Source of the DNA: Zygaena filipendulae
Lineage: Eukaryota > Arthropoda > Insecta > Lepidoptera > Zygaenidae
DNA length: 64,000 nt
Assembly (NCBI GenBank): GCA_907165275.2
Contig: OU015649.1
Coordinates: 11,872,001 to 11,936,000, forward strand
Reading direction: 5' to 3'
The translations under genes were made by a program, and so were the position numbers. Positions 1-8,744 of the stretch are shown here, one piece after another. The notes under the pieces are model-generated. The model was given only the letters and a program-made list of their open reading frames with translations, had not been told where the DNA came from and did no database searches. Within the stretch, counting starts at the first letter, position 1; each line of letters begins with the position of its first letter.

Positions 1-280
1 TAACAAACAGGATAAGCGAAAAAATTATGTTAAAATTTCGGTAGGAATATGAGGAAAATAAATTCAATGAAAAAATATTACAATTACATTCACCGTACAC
101 TTTATACAATACTCGTAGCTCACTAAAATATGTATACAAGGCACGCGCCATGCACACAGCGATTTTATAAAATGTTTAAACTTTTAACCCAGTAAATATT
201 TGCAGCTAATTTTAACACATCTTATATGTATAAGCATACACGTGTTTTTTTATCACAAAAAACTGTACAATTGTTTTTAG
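1..280. other. Intron of NSMAF-like gene
   Basis: AT-rich sequence upstream of the first visible splice acceptor (TTGTTTTTAG ending at 280). I see no exon, RNA gene or clear repeat. It should be intronic because the following exon starts inside a BEACH domain. Confidence 0.6.
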
Positions 281-695
281 TGTTCCATTACGTGTGTTAC
301 GAGGGCGCGGTCGATCTCGACGTGGTCTACGACATGAACGACAGGCACGCACTAGAAGTGCAGATAATGGAATTCGGACAGGTGCCGAAGCAGCTGTTCA
401 CAAAACCGCACGTCAGAAAAATCTCCCAGTCGACACCCGACCCGCTGTGCGCGTCCGATGGCCGTGTGGCCGAATTGAAATGCATCGACACAATAAAACT
501 CCACAAGGAGGCCGTGACGTGCGCCGTCCGCAGCGGCGCGAGGCTGGTGTCCGCGGGCAAGGACGGCACGCTGAAGGTCTACGATGTGGAGCAACGCAAG
601 CAAATAAGGAGCGTGATACTGTGCGAGACGCCTTTGAGCTCGTGCGTCATGCTCGACGACAACACCGTCGCCGCGGGCTCGTGGGACAACGAAAT
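281..695 (+). CDS. NSMAF: NSMAF-like exon: BEACH end and first WD40 repeats
   Basis: Acceptor TTGTTTTTAG precedes 281 and the donor GT is at 696-697. The exon enters with two bases completing a codon and leaves two bases (AT) over. It encodes the last stretch of the BEACH domain, a linker, and two WD40 blades. Confidence 0.85.
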
Positions 696-3600
696 GTAAT
701 AATTATGTGTATTTTCTCTAATATAATCCATTTCAAAATGCGAAAGTAACCGTCAGTCTGTCTGTCACCTTTTCACGCCTACTACGCCTTTTCATTTCTA
801 TTTCTTTTTATTTTTTTTTAAACTTTTATTTTGTATTCCAGTCATTCCTTTTTTTTATTCAAAATTATTAATTTTATATTTTTAATCTTGTCTAGAGACC
901 TATTAAATTTACCTATTTTATTAATTCAAAAATCCATTAATTTTTATTTATCAGAGCTAGCCGAAGGCATTATTTACCTACGAAACCAATGTACGATACT
1001 CACAAGATACATGTAGGTACTTCTGTCCCAGAATTCCCGCGGTCAATTCAATTTCAATTTCAAAATATCTTCATTCAGTGTAAACAATACATATTGGTAC
1101 AGACACCAGTGTACATTAAACTTATCCTGGCGGTACTAAGATTGTAATACAAAAATGTTCCTTCAAGCACGTCGGCTTATTTAAAACTTAAATCAATGAA
1201 TGATAATAAAATAGTTAAATAAATTAAATGGTTAAGTAATTAGTTATTATTATAATTAAAAAGGGTTTCGTAAGCTTTAGGATGAGCTTTGCGAATTAAT
1301 AGCATGAATTTTAAATCAATTTTTAAACGTTAATTAACGGGTAGGTAGAAGAACTATAAATGAGCGGCCAGCTAACAACTAAAAACGCATTTCGAACGTT
1401 CGAAGTGAAACGAATTCCCGCGGTGCTCTGAATTTTAAGCTGATGACTGCCAGTAAATACATATTATACAAAAGAAAAGTTTGTGAGGATTAATCTCTAC
1501 CGTTCCTAAAGATTCTTTCAACTATACTTTCAATAATTTCGGACACGCGGTCGGATATCGCGCGGACGCATCCCCTTATGGGCTCCGCTGAAAACCATTC
1601 GTTCAAAACGTCCATTTCGGCATCCCAAAAATTTTTAGGCGAATGTTGTTTAAGTGTTAAATCTTGTCACATATTTTTTAATTTTCTGTGATGCTGAATA
1701 AAGTTATGTCTATGTCTAATTTCATTGACTGAAAGTTAAGTTATTTTCCGCATTTCGGTCATTAATTTCCTTATAATTAAAGGGACACACCATGTTCTTG
1801 TTTCGTAGATACCTGTACGACGTCGAGTACGGTAGGATAGTAGAAAGCTTTCGAGCCCACGATGACTCTGTGAGCTGTTTGATGTGGTTAAAGAAAGGTA
1901 AATCCTTACTATTATATTATTACTAGCTGACCCCCGCGGTTTCACCCGCGGGAATTTCAGAGTTCCCGCGGGAATTCTGGAATAAAAAGTGCCCCCTATG
2001 TCACTCAGGATCACTTTAACTTCCTATAAGTGAAAGAATTTTAAAAATTGATTCAGTAGATCCAGAAATAGCTATTCCGCCGTAATTTTACCCGCGGAAA
2101 ATTCGGGGTTTCCGCGGGAATTCCGGGATAAAAAGTACCCTATGGCACTCAGGATCACTGTAGCTTCCTATAAGTGAAAGAAATTTCGGAATCGGTTCTA
2201 TAGATCTAAAGATAGCTGTTCCCCGTGGTTTTACCCGCGGGAAATTCGAAGTTCCCGCGGGAATTCCGGAATAAAAGTACCCTATGACACTCAGGATCAC
2301 TGTAGCTTGCTATAAGTGAGAGAATTTTCAAAATCGGTTTGGTAGACGAGTAGAACGTTACAAACTCACAAACTTGCTTTTTATAATATTAGTAGTATAG
2401 ATTAGTATAGATAAATGCGAAAGTGAGTTTGTTTGTTTATTAGGCTTTCACGCCTTTACGGCTTAACCGATAGCCATGAAATTTTGCATTACACGTTGTC
2501 AGGGTTACAGAGAAGGACGATTTGGTTAGAAGGATTGGCTAAGAAGACATATTTTGCAATATTCATTTTGCTGTAGGTATGATTAAGGAGAGAAACAAAC
2601 CTGGAACTATAGACTCCTCGATATAATCCCGAAATAGGGATGTTGACGACTATTGAAAATCTAAATTCTAATTAGTCCGTCAGTTAGAAAATAAAAAAAA
2701 CAATAGACACGTATTTTTTGCTTTTTTAAATAAATTAAAATATACAGAGATAAAGCGCATTAAAGTTAAGGATGAGGAGGTCGTGACGTCACTAACCACA
2801 AAACCGCCATACAAACTGTCAGAATAGTGACGTCACGCGAAATTTCAACTCAATATATCGCCGTTATTTTTTGATTACGTAAAAAAAGAAAAAATACGTG
2901 TCCAATATTTTTTACAATCTACAAGACGGACTAAAAAATAAAAATTAGTCAACATGCCCATTGAAGTAAAGATTTCCAGAGCGAATTGTATATAATATTA
3001 TTTACCAGTGACTGTATTGATATACCACAGCTATATTATCTACCTACCCTTTAACCCTTTCACCGCCATGTTTCGGTGAGGCCCACTTACCTCCAGCGGC
3101 CACACGTTTTAGCCATGTTTTCTCTTAGTGTTTTGGAACGCTAAAATAGATCATTAAATCAATGCGAAAGTGAGTTTGTTTGTTTTTATCGCTTTCACAC
3201 GTAAACGCCTCAACCGATCGTCATTAAATTTTGCGTACACGTTGTCAGGGGTACAGAGTACAGAGATGGACGTAGGATACTTTTTATCCCGGAATTCCCG
3301 CGGGAACTCCGAAATTACCGCGGGTGAAACCGCGGGGGGAACAGCTAGTCTAATGAATATACCTATACCACCGTGTAAACGTGTTGTGTGCGGCAGAGAG
3401 CCTGCTGGTGTCGGGCGGGTGGGACGGCGTGGCGCGCGCGTGGGCCCGCGCGGGCGGCGCCGCGCCGGCGCTGCGCGGGCTGCGCGCCGAGCTCGACCAC
3501 GACGGCAGGGTCACCGCCCTCGCGCACCGGTATGGCAACATTTATTTATTTAATTAACTAGCTAGCTACTCCCCGCGGTTTCACCCGCGTTCATCGTAGA

Positions 3601-5317
3601 TCCCGCGGGTATCCCGAGATAAAAGTATCCTACGTCCATCTCTGTACTCTGTACCCCTGACAACGTGTACGCAAAATTTAATGACGATCGGTTGAGGCGA
3701 GCTCTGTATCGGCAGAGCGTACAAGGTACCAATGGGTAAACCAACTTGTTCCATGTTTGTTTGTTGTTTCTTGTGTGTTGTGCTGGAATAAATTTAGTTT
3801 TCTTTCTTTCTATACAACGTGTTAATGAATTAACTGAAAACCTGATTAAAAAAAATACACAATAATATGATTAAAGTATATTTTATGTCAAAAAAATATT
3901 TTTTTGACATAAAATATACTTTTTTTTATAAAAAGTACCCTGTGTCTTTCTCTGTATCCCTGATAACGTGTATGCAAAATTTCATGATGAACCGTTGAGC
4001 CGTTGAGGCGTCAAAGCGGAACAAACTTACTTTCGCATTCATAATATTAATAAGGATTATTTTTTGTATAAATTTTTCTTTCTTATCATGTTGCAGACAT
4101 AGGCGCCACGAGGTCGAAATCATTACAGGTACCAGTGACGGGGAGGTATTTATATGGGACCTGAGGTCGAAGGTGCTGGTCAGCAAGATCAGCGTGCACT
4201 CGTCGGCGGTGAGCGGCGCGTGCTGCGCGCTGGCCGGCGACCGCGTCGTCACCACCAGCGACGACGGCGACCTGAGCGTCACCGACCTCAGCGTCTCACA
4301 TTCGGTGAGCGTCACCACACTTATATTTATCTATACTAATATTATAAAAAAGGAATGATTTGATTTTTTGTTTATTTCGATTTAACTCCAAAACTACTGA
4401 ACCGATTTCATAAAGTGTTTCATTCAGTTATTCACTCAATCAGTAACGTTTTTTGAAGTCTGATCTGTCGTAGTGAATACAACTGCCGGAGTGCTATAGC
4501 GACAATCACGTGTCGTTGATTTTCATAGATTTCCACCATTACGTCGGCGGCATTCGCACATGCGGCAGTGTCACTATCTTAGGGGTCCACTACCTAGCTA
4601 GAGTCTAGACTAACGGTGCTGTCAATGAAAAAAAAATGCTAAACCCAGGGACTCGTTTCGTTGTAGGTGTACAAGAAACATTTGGAGGAGGCGGCGTCGT
4701 CGCTGTGCTGGGAGGCGTCGGGTGTGCTGTGGCTGGGCGGCGCGCGCGGCTCGCTGCGCCAGTGGGACATGCTGGCCGTCGCGCAGCTCGCCGAGCGGAA
4801 AGCTCACGACGGTACCGCAACGGACACTTCTCATTTATGACACCCTTCTTGGCTACGGAACATTTTTGACACAATCATTTAAGTAAGGCTCTTCCAGGGT
4901 TCAAAATAGCGCCCGGCAACCGATCAATGTGTATACGTGTAAAATGTTCGTTTTGCAACTGTAGTTATAAGTGATAATTTTATTCTTCAGCATTAGAATT
5001 TGACTTCCAACAGTTTAGTACGCACACGGCCACTTTTCACTGTTTTCAGTTAGTTAAGATTTCAATTAAAATTTTAATTAAACTAGCGTCATCCTCTATA
5101 AAAGTAAAACGTATTTTTTATGTTTTAACAGAAATCAATCGGAGAAATCCTAACACATGGGTAGTAAATAAATATTATTTTTGGATGATGATGAAAATGT
5201 ATTTATTTTGTTTCAGATCTCATTCACTCCGTACAGTTTGACGAAAACTCTAAAACGCTCATCACGGCTAGCAAAGACAGAACTGTAAAGATATGGCAAT
5301 TAGTGCCAACTTCCTGA
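281..5317 (+). CDS. NSMAF: NSMAF/FAN-like BEACH-WD40 protein, C-terminal part (six exons)
   Basis: Spliced product of exons 281-695, 1809-1897, 3397-3529, 4097-4304, 4667-4811 and 5217-5317. It gives about 363 codons with every splice phase matching and ends in TGA. The first exon begins with the end of a BEACH domain (FHYVCYEGAVDLD, then FGQVPKQLFTKPH), the usual end of that fold. It is followed by repeated WD40 units: LVSAGKDGTLKVYD, VAAGSWDNEIYLYD, LLVSGGWDGVARAW, IITGTSDGEVFIWD, LWLGGARGSLRQWD and LITASKDRTVKIW. The BEACH-to-WD40 order and the very short C-terminus match FAN (factor associated with neutral sphingomyelinase activation), a cytosolic adaptor of TNF-receptor signalling in mammals. 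The GRAM/PH and most of the BEACH part lie to the left of the window. Exons 3-5 are strongly GC-rich against AT-rich introns. Another BEACH-WD40 paralogue is possible but less likely given the FGQVPKQLF linker and the short tail. The role in insects is inferred. Confidence 0.85.
1039..1150 (-). mobile_element. LINE-like 3' end, reverse orientation
   Basis: Read on the minus strand, this ends in a short reiterated tail (GAAATTGAAATTGAATTG). That is the low-complexity tail typical of non-LTR element 3' ends. It lies in an NSMAF intron. The class is inferred from the tail only. Confidence 0.35.
1610..1722 (+). mobile_element. LINE-like 3' end with ATGTCT tail
   Basis: AT-rich 3' UTR-like sequence with a GAATAAAG signal followed by a repeated TATGTC tail, as in truncated non-LTR retrotransposons. 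It lies in the same NSMAF intron. Confidence 0.35.
1809..1897 (+). CDS. NSMAF: NSMAF-like exon: WD40 repeat
   Basis: Acceptor TTTCGTAG and donor GTAAAT flank 89 nt. The incoming AT plus A gives Ile and the reading is IYLYDVEYGRIVESFRAHDD, a typical WD40 strand and GH-type turn. One base is left over. Confidence 0.85.
1922..2400 (-). mobile_element. Helitron-like element with three tandem 144-bp units
   Basis: In minus orientation the element starts with an ATAATATT 5' end at 2400 and finishes with the CCGCGG hairpin and CTAG at 1922. The 3' module (CCGCGG hairpin, GGGATAAAAAGTACCCTATG, TCCTATAAGTGAAAGAATTT) occurs three times, starting near 1932, 2076 and 2220, so the period is about 144 bp. 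Confidence 0.8.
2404..2530 (+). mobile_element. Helitron-like 5' fragment
   Basis: AAATGCGAAAGTGAGTTTGT start, TTCACGCC and AACCGAT blocks, and the GTTGTCAGGGTTACAGAGAA block are those of the other copies. The 3' hairpin half is missing. Confidence 0.65.
2642..2953 (+). mobile_element. GACGTCAC MITE, copy 1
   Basis: About 310 bp with inverted ends GTTGAC...GTCAAC. Both arms carry TAGTCCGTC and GACACGTATTTTTT, and the centre carries GACGTCAC motifs. Related copies are at 17705-17999, 30958-31289 and 58572-58836. It has no coding capacity, so it is a non-autonomous TIR element. Superfamily not assigned. Confidence 0.7.
3158..3348 (+). mobile_element. Helitron-like element upstream of NSMAF exon 3397-3529
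   Basis: Complete-looking plus-strand copy from ATGCGAAAGTGAGTTTGTTT to the CCGCGGGTGAAACCGCGG hairpin and CTAG. It contains the distinctive duplication GTACAGAGTACAGAGATGGA, shared with the inverted copy at 3557-3699. Confidence 0.8.
3397..3529 (+). CDS. NSMAF: NSMAF-like exon: Ala/Gly-rich WD40 repeat
   Basis: Acceptor GCGGCAG and donor GTATGG flank 133 very GC-rich nt. The reading is ESLLVSGGWDGVARAWARAG, continuing Ala/Arg-rich to an HDGRVTALAH blade start. Oppositely oriented Helitron copies lie on both sides. Confidence 0.85.
3557..3699 (-). mobile_element. Helitron-like element downstream of NSMAF exon, inverted
   Basis: Minus-strand copy starting at a CTAG/CCGCGG end and truncated after the GATCGGTTGAGGCG block. 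It carries the same GTACAGAGTACAGAGATGGA duplication as 3158-3348, so the two are close relatives in inverted arrangement. Confidence 0.8.
3700..3822 (+). mobile_element. LINE-like 3' tail
   Basis: GGAATAAATTTAG followed by TTTCTTTCTTTCT, typical of a polyadenylated non-LTR 3' end. It directly abuts the truncated Helitron copy. Confidence 0.35.
3873..3922. repeat. Perfect 50-bp palindrome
   Basis: 25-bp arms reading AAAGTATATTTTATGTC then an A/T core, perfectly mirrored around 3897/3898 with no spacer. It abuts a 3'-truncated Helitron copy at 3926 in the NSMAF intron. Confidence 0.85.
3926..4058 (-). mobile_element. Helitron-like fragment, reverse
   Basis: AAAAAGTACCCTGTGTC, CCTGATAACGTGTATGC, CGTTGAGCCGTTGAGGCG and the TTTCGCATTCATAATATTA 5' end are all present in minus orientation. 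The hairpin end is missing at the junction with the palindrome. Confidence 0.7.
4097..4304 (+). CDS. NSMAF: NSMAF-like exon: WD40 repeats
   Basis: Acceptor ATGTTGCAG and donor GTGAGC flank 208 nt. It encodes EVEIITGTSDGEVFIWDLRS and a second blade GDRVVTTSDDGDLSVTDL. It ends on a codon boundary, matching the next exon. Confidence 0.85.
4333..4425 (+). mobile_element. Helitron-like 5' fragment (second subfamily)
   Basis: ATCTATACTAATATTATAAA followed by TTCGATTTAACTCCAAAACT and ACTGAACCGATTTC. The same start is seen at 6341 and 60807. It has no hairpin end here. Confidence 0.55.
4667..4811 (+). CDS. NSMAF: NSMAF-like exon: WD40 repeat
   Basis: Acceptor TTTCGTTGTAG and donor GTACCG flank 145 nt. 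It reads VYKKHLEEAASSLCWEASG and then LWLGGARGSLRQWD. One base is left over. Confidence 0.85.
5217..5317 (+). CDS. NSMAF: NSMAF-like terminal exon
   Basis: Acceptor TTTGTTTCAG precedes DLIHSVQFDENSKTLITASK, then DRTVKIWQLVPTS and TGA at 5315-5317. This last WD40 blade closes the propeller. Confidence 0.87.
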
Positions 5318-5499
5318 CAGTAGTAATTAAGAATATGCTTTGTCTCGCAGTATTGTTTTGCTTGTTTTACTTTATTATATTATTGTACGATTATTTTAAT
5401 ATGGATATATTTTTTTAAATAAGGGAATAAGATGGATTTTTTAACAGATATAATTAAGTTGAACCTATTGTGATTATTTAGTTAAGTATATCGTAAGGT

Positions 5500-5505
5500 A
5501 ATAAA
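5500..5505 (+). terminator. Polyadenylation signal of NSMAF-like gene
   Basis: AATAAA lies 183 nt after the stop codon and is followed about 15 nt later by a GT/T-rich stretch (TTGGTTGTTTTTG), the usual downstream element. Confidence 0.55.
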
Positions 5506-5785
5506 TAAGATTTTTAATATTTGGTTGTTTTTGAATTATATAATACTGAGCAAATAATCAATAATTAGATTTGGAAGACCAAGAACTAGACCGAGAGCCA
5601 CACAAATCCATTTGTGTAATTAATCATTTTAGCGAATCGTCCTTCCGTTCCAGTTTCAAATTCTAACTTTACAAACCTTTACCCATAGAATGAATAAACA
5701 TAGAACGGCGTTCAGCGCATACAATTTGAAGGGTTGTGGAATTACAATCTTTCTCGGCCAGTTCGCGCCGTTCAACATTAAACAG

Positions 5786-5830
5786 TTTTAAACCGACTTC
5801 AAAAAAGGAGGTCTTTATGATTGAATTTCG
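5786..5830 (+). repeat. AACCGACTTC repeat fragment
   Basis: TTTTAAACCGACTTCAAAAA and GGAGGTCTTTATGATTG resemble the starts of the copies at 18340, 23752 and 49645. It is a dispersed repeat of unknown class. Confidence 0.55.
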
Positions 5831-6340
5831 AAAAGAATTTTGAATGAAACTATCACTGTGCAATATTTCTGTACCTACCTACCTTACTACCTGGAACTAA
5901 TGAAAAATATTATTTAGCTTAATTTTTTTTTGGGAGATTTGCGTACTAGAACCAGTTGTTTGTTTAGGGCCTTCCTCATTTGCCTCCGCAGCGCGTTACT
6001 ACGCATCACTATAAATGGGAAATTTTGCACCAGTGAAGGCCACAAGTAGGAATGTTATGACGTATTGGTTGATCAGTGGCCGGATGGTGATCTGGTGATC
6101 CGGTGATCTGATCGCACCGCTTCATAATATTACCAAAATAAAACCGTAATATCGTCAAATATTTAAATAAATAAAATATATTTTATACACATTTCGTGTC
6201 GCGATGACTATTTAAAAGGCGAGGTTTCAACTCTCATTTAGATATTATCGTTGGTTAACCGAACTTGAATGAGCATGAGGACCTAGAGAAATCTAAAAAC
6301 AAATATTATGTGACATTTAGCAGTTTTGTTTTAGTAATCT

Positions 6341-6462
6341 ATATCTATACTAATATTATAAAGAGCTATACATTATCCCTGTGTAACATAGGCTATATTG
6401 TAATCAGGAATTCCCACGGGAACTTCTAAATTATCGCGGGTGAAACCGCGCGGGATAGCTAG
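6341..6462 (+). mobile_element. Helitron-like copy 1 of array
   Basis: Short complete copy from ATATCTATACTAATATTATA to the hairpin CGCGGGTGAAACCGCG and CTAG. The next copy starts two bases later. Confidence 0.75.
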
Positions 6463-6463
6463 T

Positions 6464-6654
6464 AATCCTACTAATATTATAAATGTGGATGTTTGGACGT
6501 TTGTTACTCAATCACGCAAAAACGGCTGAACGGATTTGGATGAAATTTGGCATGCACGTTGTCAGGGGTACAGAGAAGGACATAGGGTAATTTTATTCCG
6601 GAATTCCCGCGGGAACTTGAAATTACCGCGGGTGAAACCATGGGGCACAGCTAG
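6464..6654 (+). mobile_element. Helitron-like copy 2 of array
   Basis: Starts at AATCCTACTAATATTATAAA (the TC 5' end follows two As) and has CACGTTGTCAGGGGTACAGA, GGAATTCCCGCGGGAAC and a CTAG end at 6651-6654. Confidence 0.8.
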
Positions 6655-6656
6655 TA

Positions 6657-6958
6657 AAATGAAACCCTGTTTCCCTTGGTCACGGGATCACGCGTGAACG
6701 GTTGGAGCAATTTCGATAGTTCTTTTTTTGTTGTGTTTGTTAATGTAAAGAGAAGAATAATATGAAAGAAGTTTGGAGTTCCTGCGGGAATTCCGAAACT
6801 CACGTGGGTTAATCTCCGAAACGGTTGAACCGATTTTGACGGGACTTGCACTAGATACTAATTACTAAGCTGATGATGTAAGGAGGAAAATATGGCTACT
6901 TTGGAGTTCCTGCGAGAATTCAGAAAATCAGGCGGGTGAAACCGCGGGGCACGGCTAG
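6657..6958 (+). mobile_element. Helitron-like copy 3 of array (longer subfamily)
   Basis: Runs directly on from copy 2. It has a two-module interior (GGAGTTCCTGCGGGAATTCC then TTTGGAGTTCCTGCGAGAAT) and ends with CGGGTGAAACCGCGGGGCAC and CTAG. The same subfamily recurs at 63570-63870. Confidence 0.75.
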
Positions 6959-7398
6959 TAGGACTGTTTAAAATTAGCGCAATCAACAAACACGTGCGCT
7001 CGTCGCATCTTCCACCAATGACAAGTTATCACTGGCTTCCAGCCGCCAATCTCTTTTAAAACAAAGACAAAGGCAAAATTAAAATCAGACCTAAAAATAA
7101 GATCGGAACACAAAATAACCAGGGCCAGGACCAGGACTTTGTCTTTTAGCGTCAAGGTGAGGTGAAATAGTAATTTCATAAAAGTAGATACAAAATATTT
7201 TACATTTTTGGTGGATCCATTGTAACTAAAATATATTAAAGTTTTTGGATTCTGATAAAAACGCTTGTGGGTAGGTACGACAAGAAGCATTTTTTCAGAA
7301 ACATTCGAATAAAACATCTAAAGGCAAATCTTAAGTTCTTTATGATTCTCGCCCTAACGTTCCCATTACGTTGGTATGTAACGAACCGGATAGGTACT

Positions 7399-7544
7399 TC
7401 TTAAGCCCGCTCCACATTCACGCGAGAATCTTGCGAGAACACGAGAAAACCGCAAGAACGTGAATGTGAAGCCGATTTTCTCCGCCGTTTCTCGTTTCTC
7501 GCGATCTCACAAGATTCTCGCGTGAATGTGGCGTGGGCTTAAGA
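7399..7544. repeat. Foldback MITE
   Basis: Inverted ends of about 38 bp: TCTTAAGCCC, one diverged position, then CCACATTCACGCGAGAATCT, mirrored as AGATTCTCGCGTGAATGTGG and GGGCTTAAGA. No coding capacity. Confidence 0.8.
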
Positions 7545-8135
7545 TTTACGTTAATAATACCTAACTTCTGTACATATCTACCTGTACCTAGTTAAGTAGT
7601 TCTTACTATAATCGAATAATTTAGTTACTATTTTACACATTCAAATTTCAAATGAAACTTGAAAGCTATAAAATAATAAGCTTTGTTTCATATCTAAAAG
7701 TAGGTATACGAAATAGTATTCTTTGCCTAGGCGTAGATTACGACGCGACTGTGTAGCAATGCAATATAGGACAAATTGTGTAGTACAAGCAAAACTTTCA
7801 CATAAATTCATCATTTATAATACATAGATACGTAGGTACGTACTATGTTTTTTACGTAATAATATTATTATCGATCACGTAAAACAAAAGTACATGCTGC
7901 TGCTTACCAGTGATATCTAACCGATTCTTGCCTCTGCAGTCTGTAGGTATTTGGTTGTAATAATGTTACTTTATTGTACACTTCATAACTTTGAGTTGCG
8001 AGCATTTTATACGTAGGTAAGTATAGATAACTTTAAACTAGATTTTTTTTTCACAAAAAAAGTAAAATGTTTCCAATAACATATTAAATAGTATTAAAGT
8101 CGATGCGCGTGAGCCCGCAACTTCCGCTTAGTGTA

Positions 8136-8265
8136 GTAGCTTCCTATAAGTGAAAGAATTTTCAAAATAGGTTCCGTAGGTCTAGAGATTACCCCCCACA
8201 ACGTCAAAATAAACTCTCAAACTCACAATTCACAAACTTTACCTCTTTATAATATTGGGATAGAT
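8136..8265 (-). mobile_element. Helitron-like remnant
   Basis: GTAGCTTCCTATAAGTGAAA, TTTTCAAAATAGGTTCCGTA and TTTATAATATTGGGATAGAT match the 5' part of the other minus-strand copies. The hairpin end is lost. Confidence 0.6.
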
Positions 8266-8674
8266 AGGAGTTCCTGAGTGAATCCTAAAAACATGCGGAT
8301 GAGAGCGCGGAGAACTTTAAATAGTAAGTATAAAACAAAGTTACCATTTATCTGTTTAGTTCTTCTAAACTACGCAACAGATTTGGATGCGGTTTTCATC
8401 ATAGTTTACATAATTTCAACCCAAGGTTTGTAATTATGTATCTATTAAAGATCTTTTTTAGCTTTTTCGTATTATGGGCGTGGCGATTAATATGACGTAA
8501 CAATAATATTAAATGCATACAAATAATGACAATGATTAAGTACTAAAAAAGCTGATGATTCGCGAAATTTTCTTTTTAACTTTAAAAATGCCTGTTGACT
8601 TTTCAAGGCAGTTTGAAGCGAATTTTGAAGTAAAACTTTAACTTGAATAATAAAAACTTATTTTCCTAAAGAAT

Positions 8675-8680
8675 ATTTAA
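8675..8680 (-). terminator. Possible polyadenylation signal of CSRNP gene
   Basis: ATTAAA on the minus strand, about 65 nt after the TAG stop. It is the nearest signal-like hexamer, but I did not see a strong downstream element. Confidence 0.25.
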
Positions 8681-8744
8681 TTGAAAAACTTCATAATTTG
8701 AGAATTCATTAAGACAATGGATTAAAAGACAACAAGTAATTCAT

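Larger units (their letters stand above)
5318..8744. other. NSMAF/CSRNP intergenic region
   Basis: The two genes converge on this stretch (plus strand at left, minus strand at right). It holds the NSMAF 3' UTR, a fragment of the AACCGACTTC repeat (5786-5830), a three-copy Helitron array (6341-6958), a foldback at 7399-7544, a Helitron remnant (8136-8265) and a short TE remnant with AACTACGCAACAGATTTGGA (about 8340-8460). I see no further exon. Confidence 0.6.

Noticed and set aside
226..280. Coding sequence before 281 in the first NSMAF ORF
   Set aside because: This stretch is the pyrimidine tract and acceptor of an intron. The BEACH similarity begins after 280.
3170..3553. 127-codon ORF across the Helitron and NSMAF exon
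   Set aside because: It reads through an intron and a mobile element in the wrong frame for the WD40 exon.
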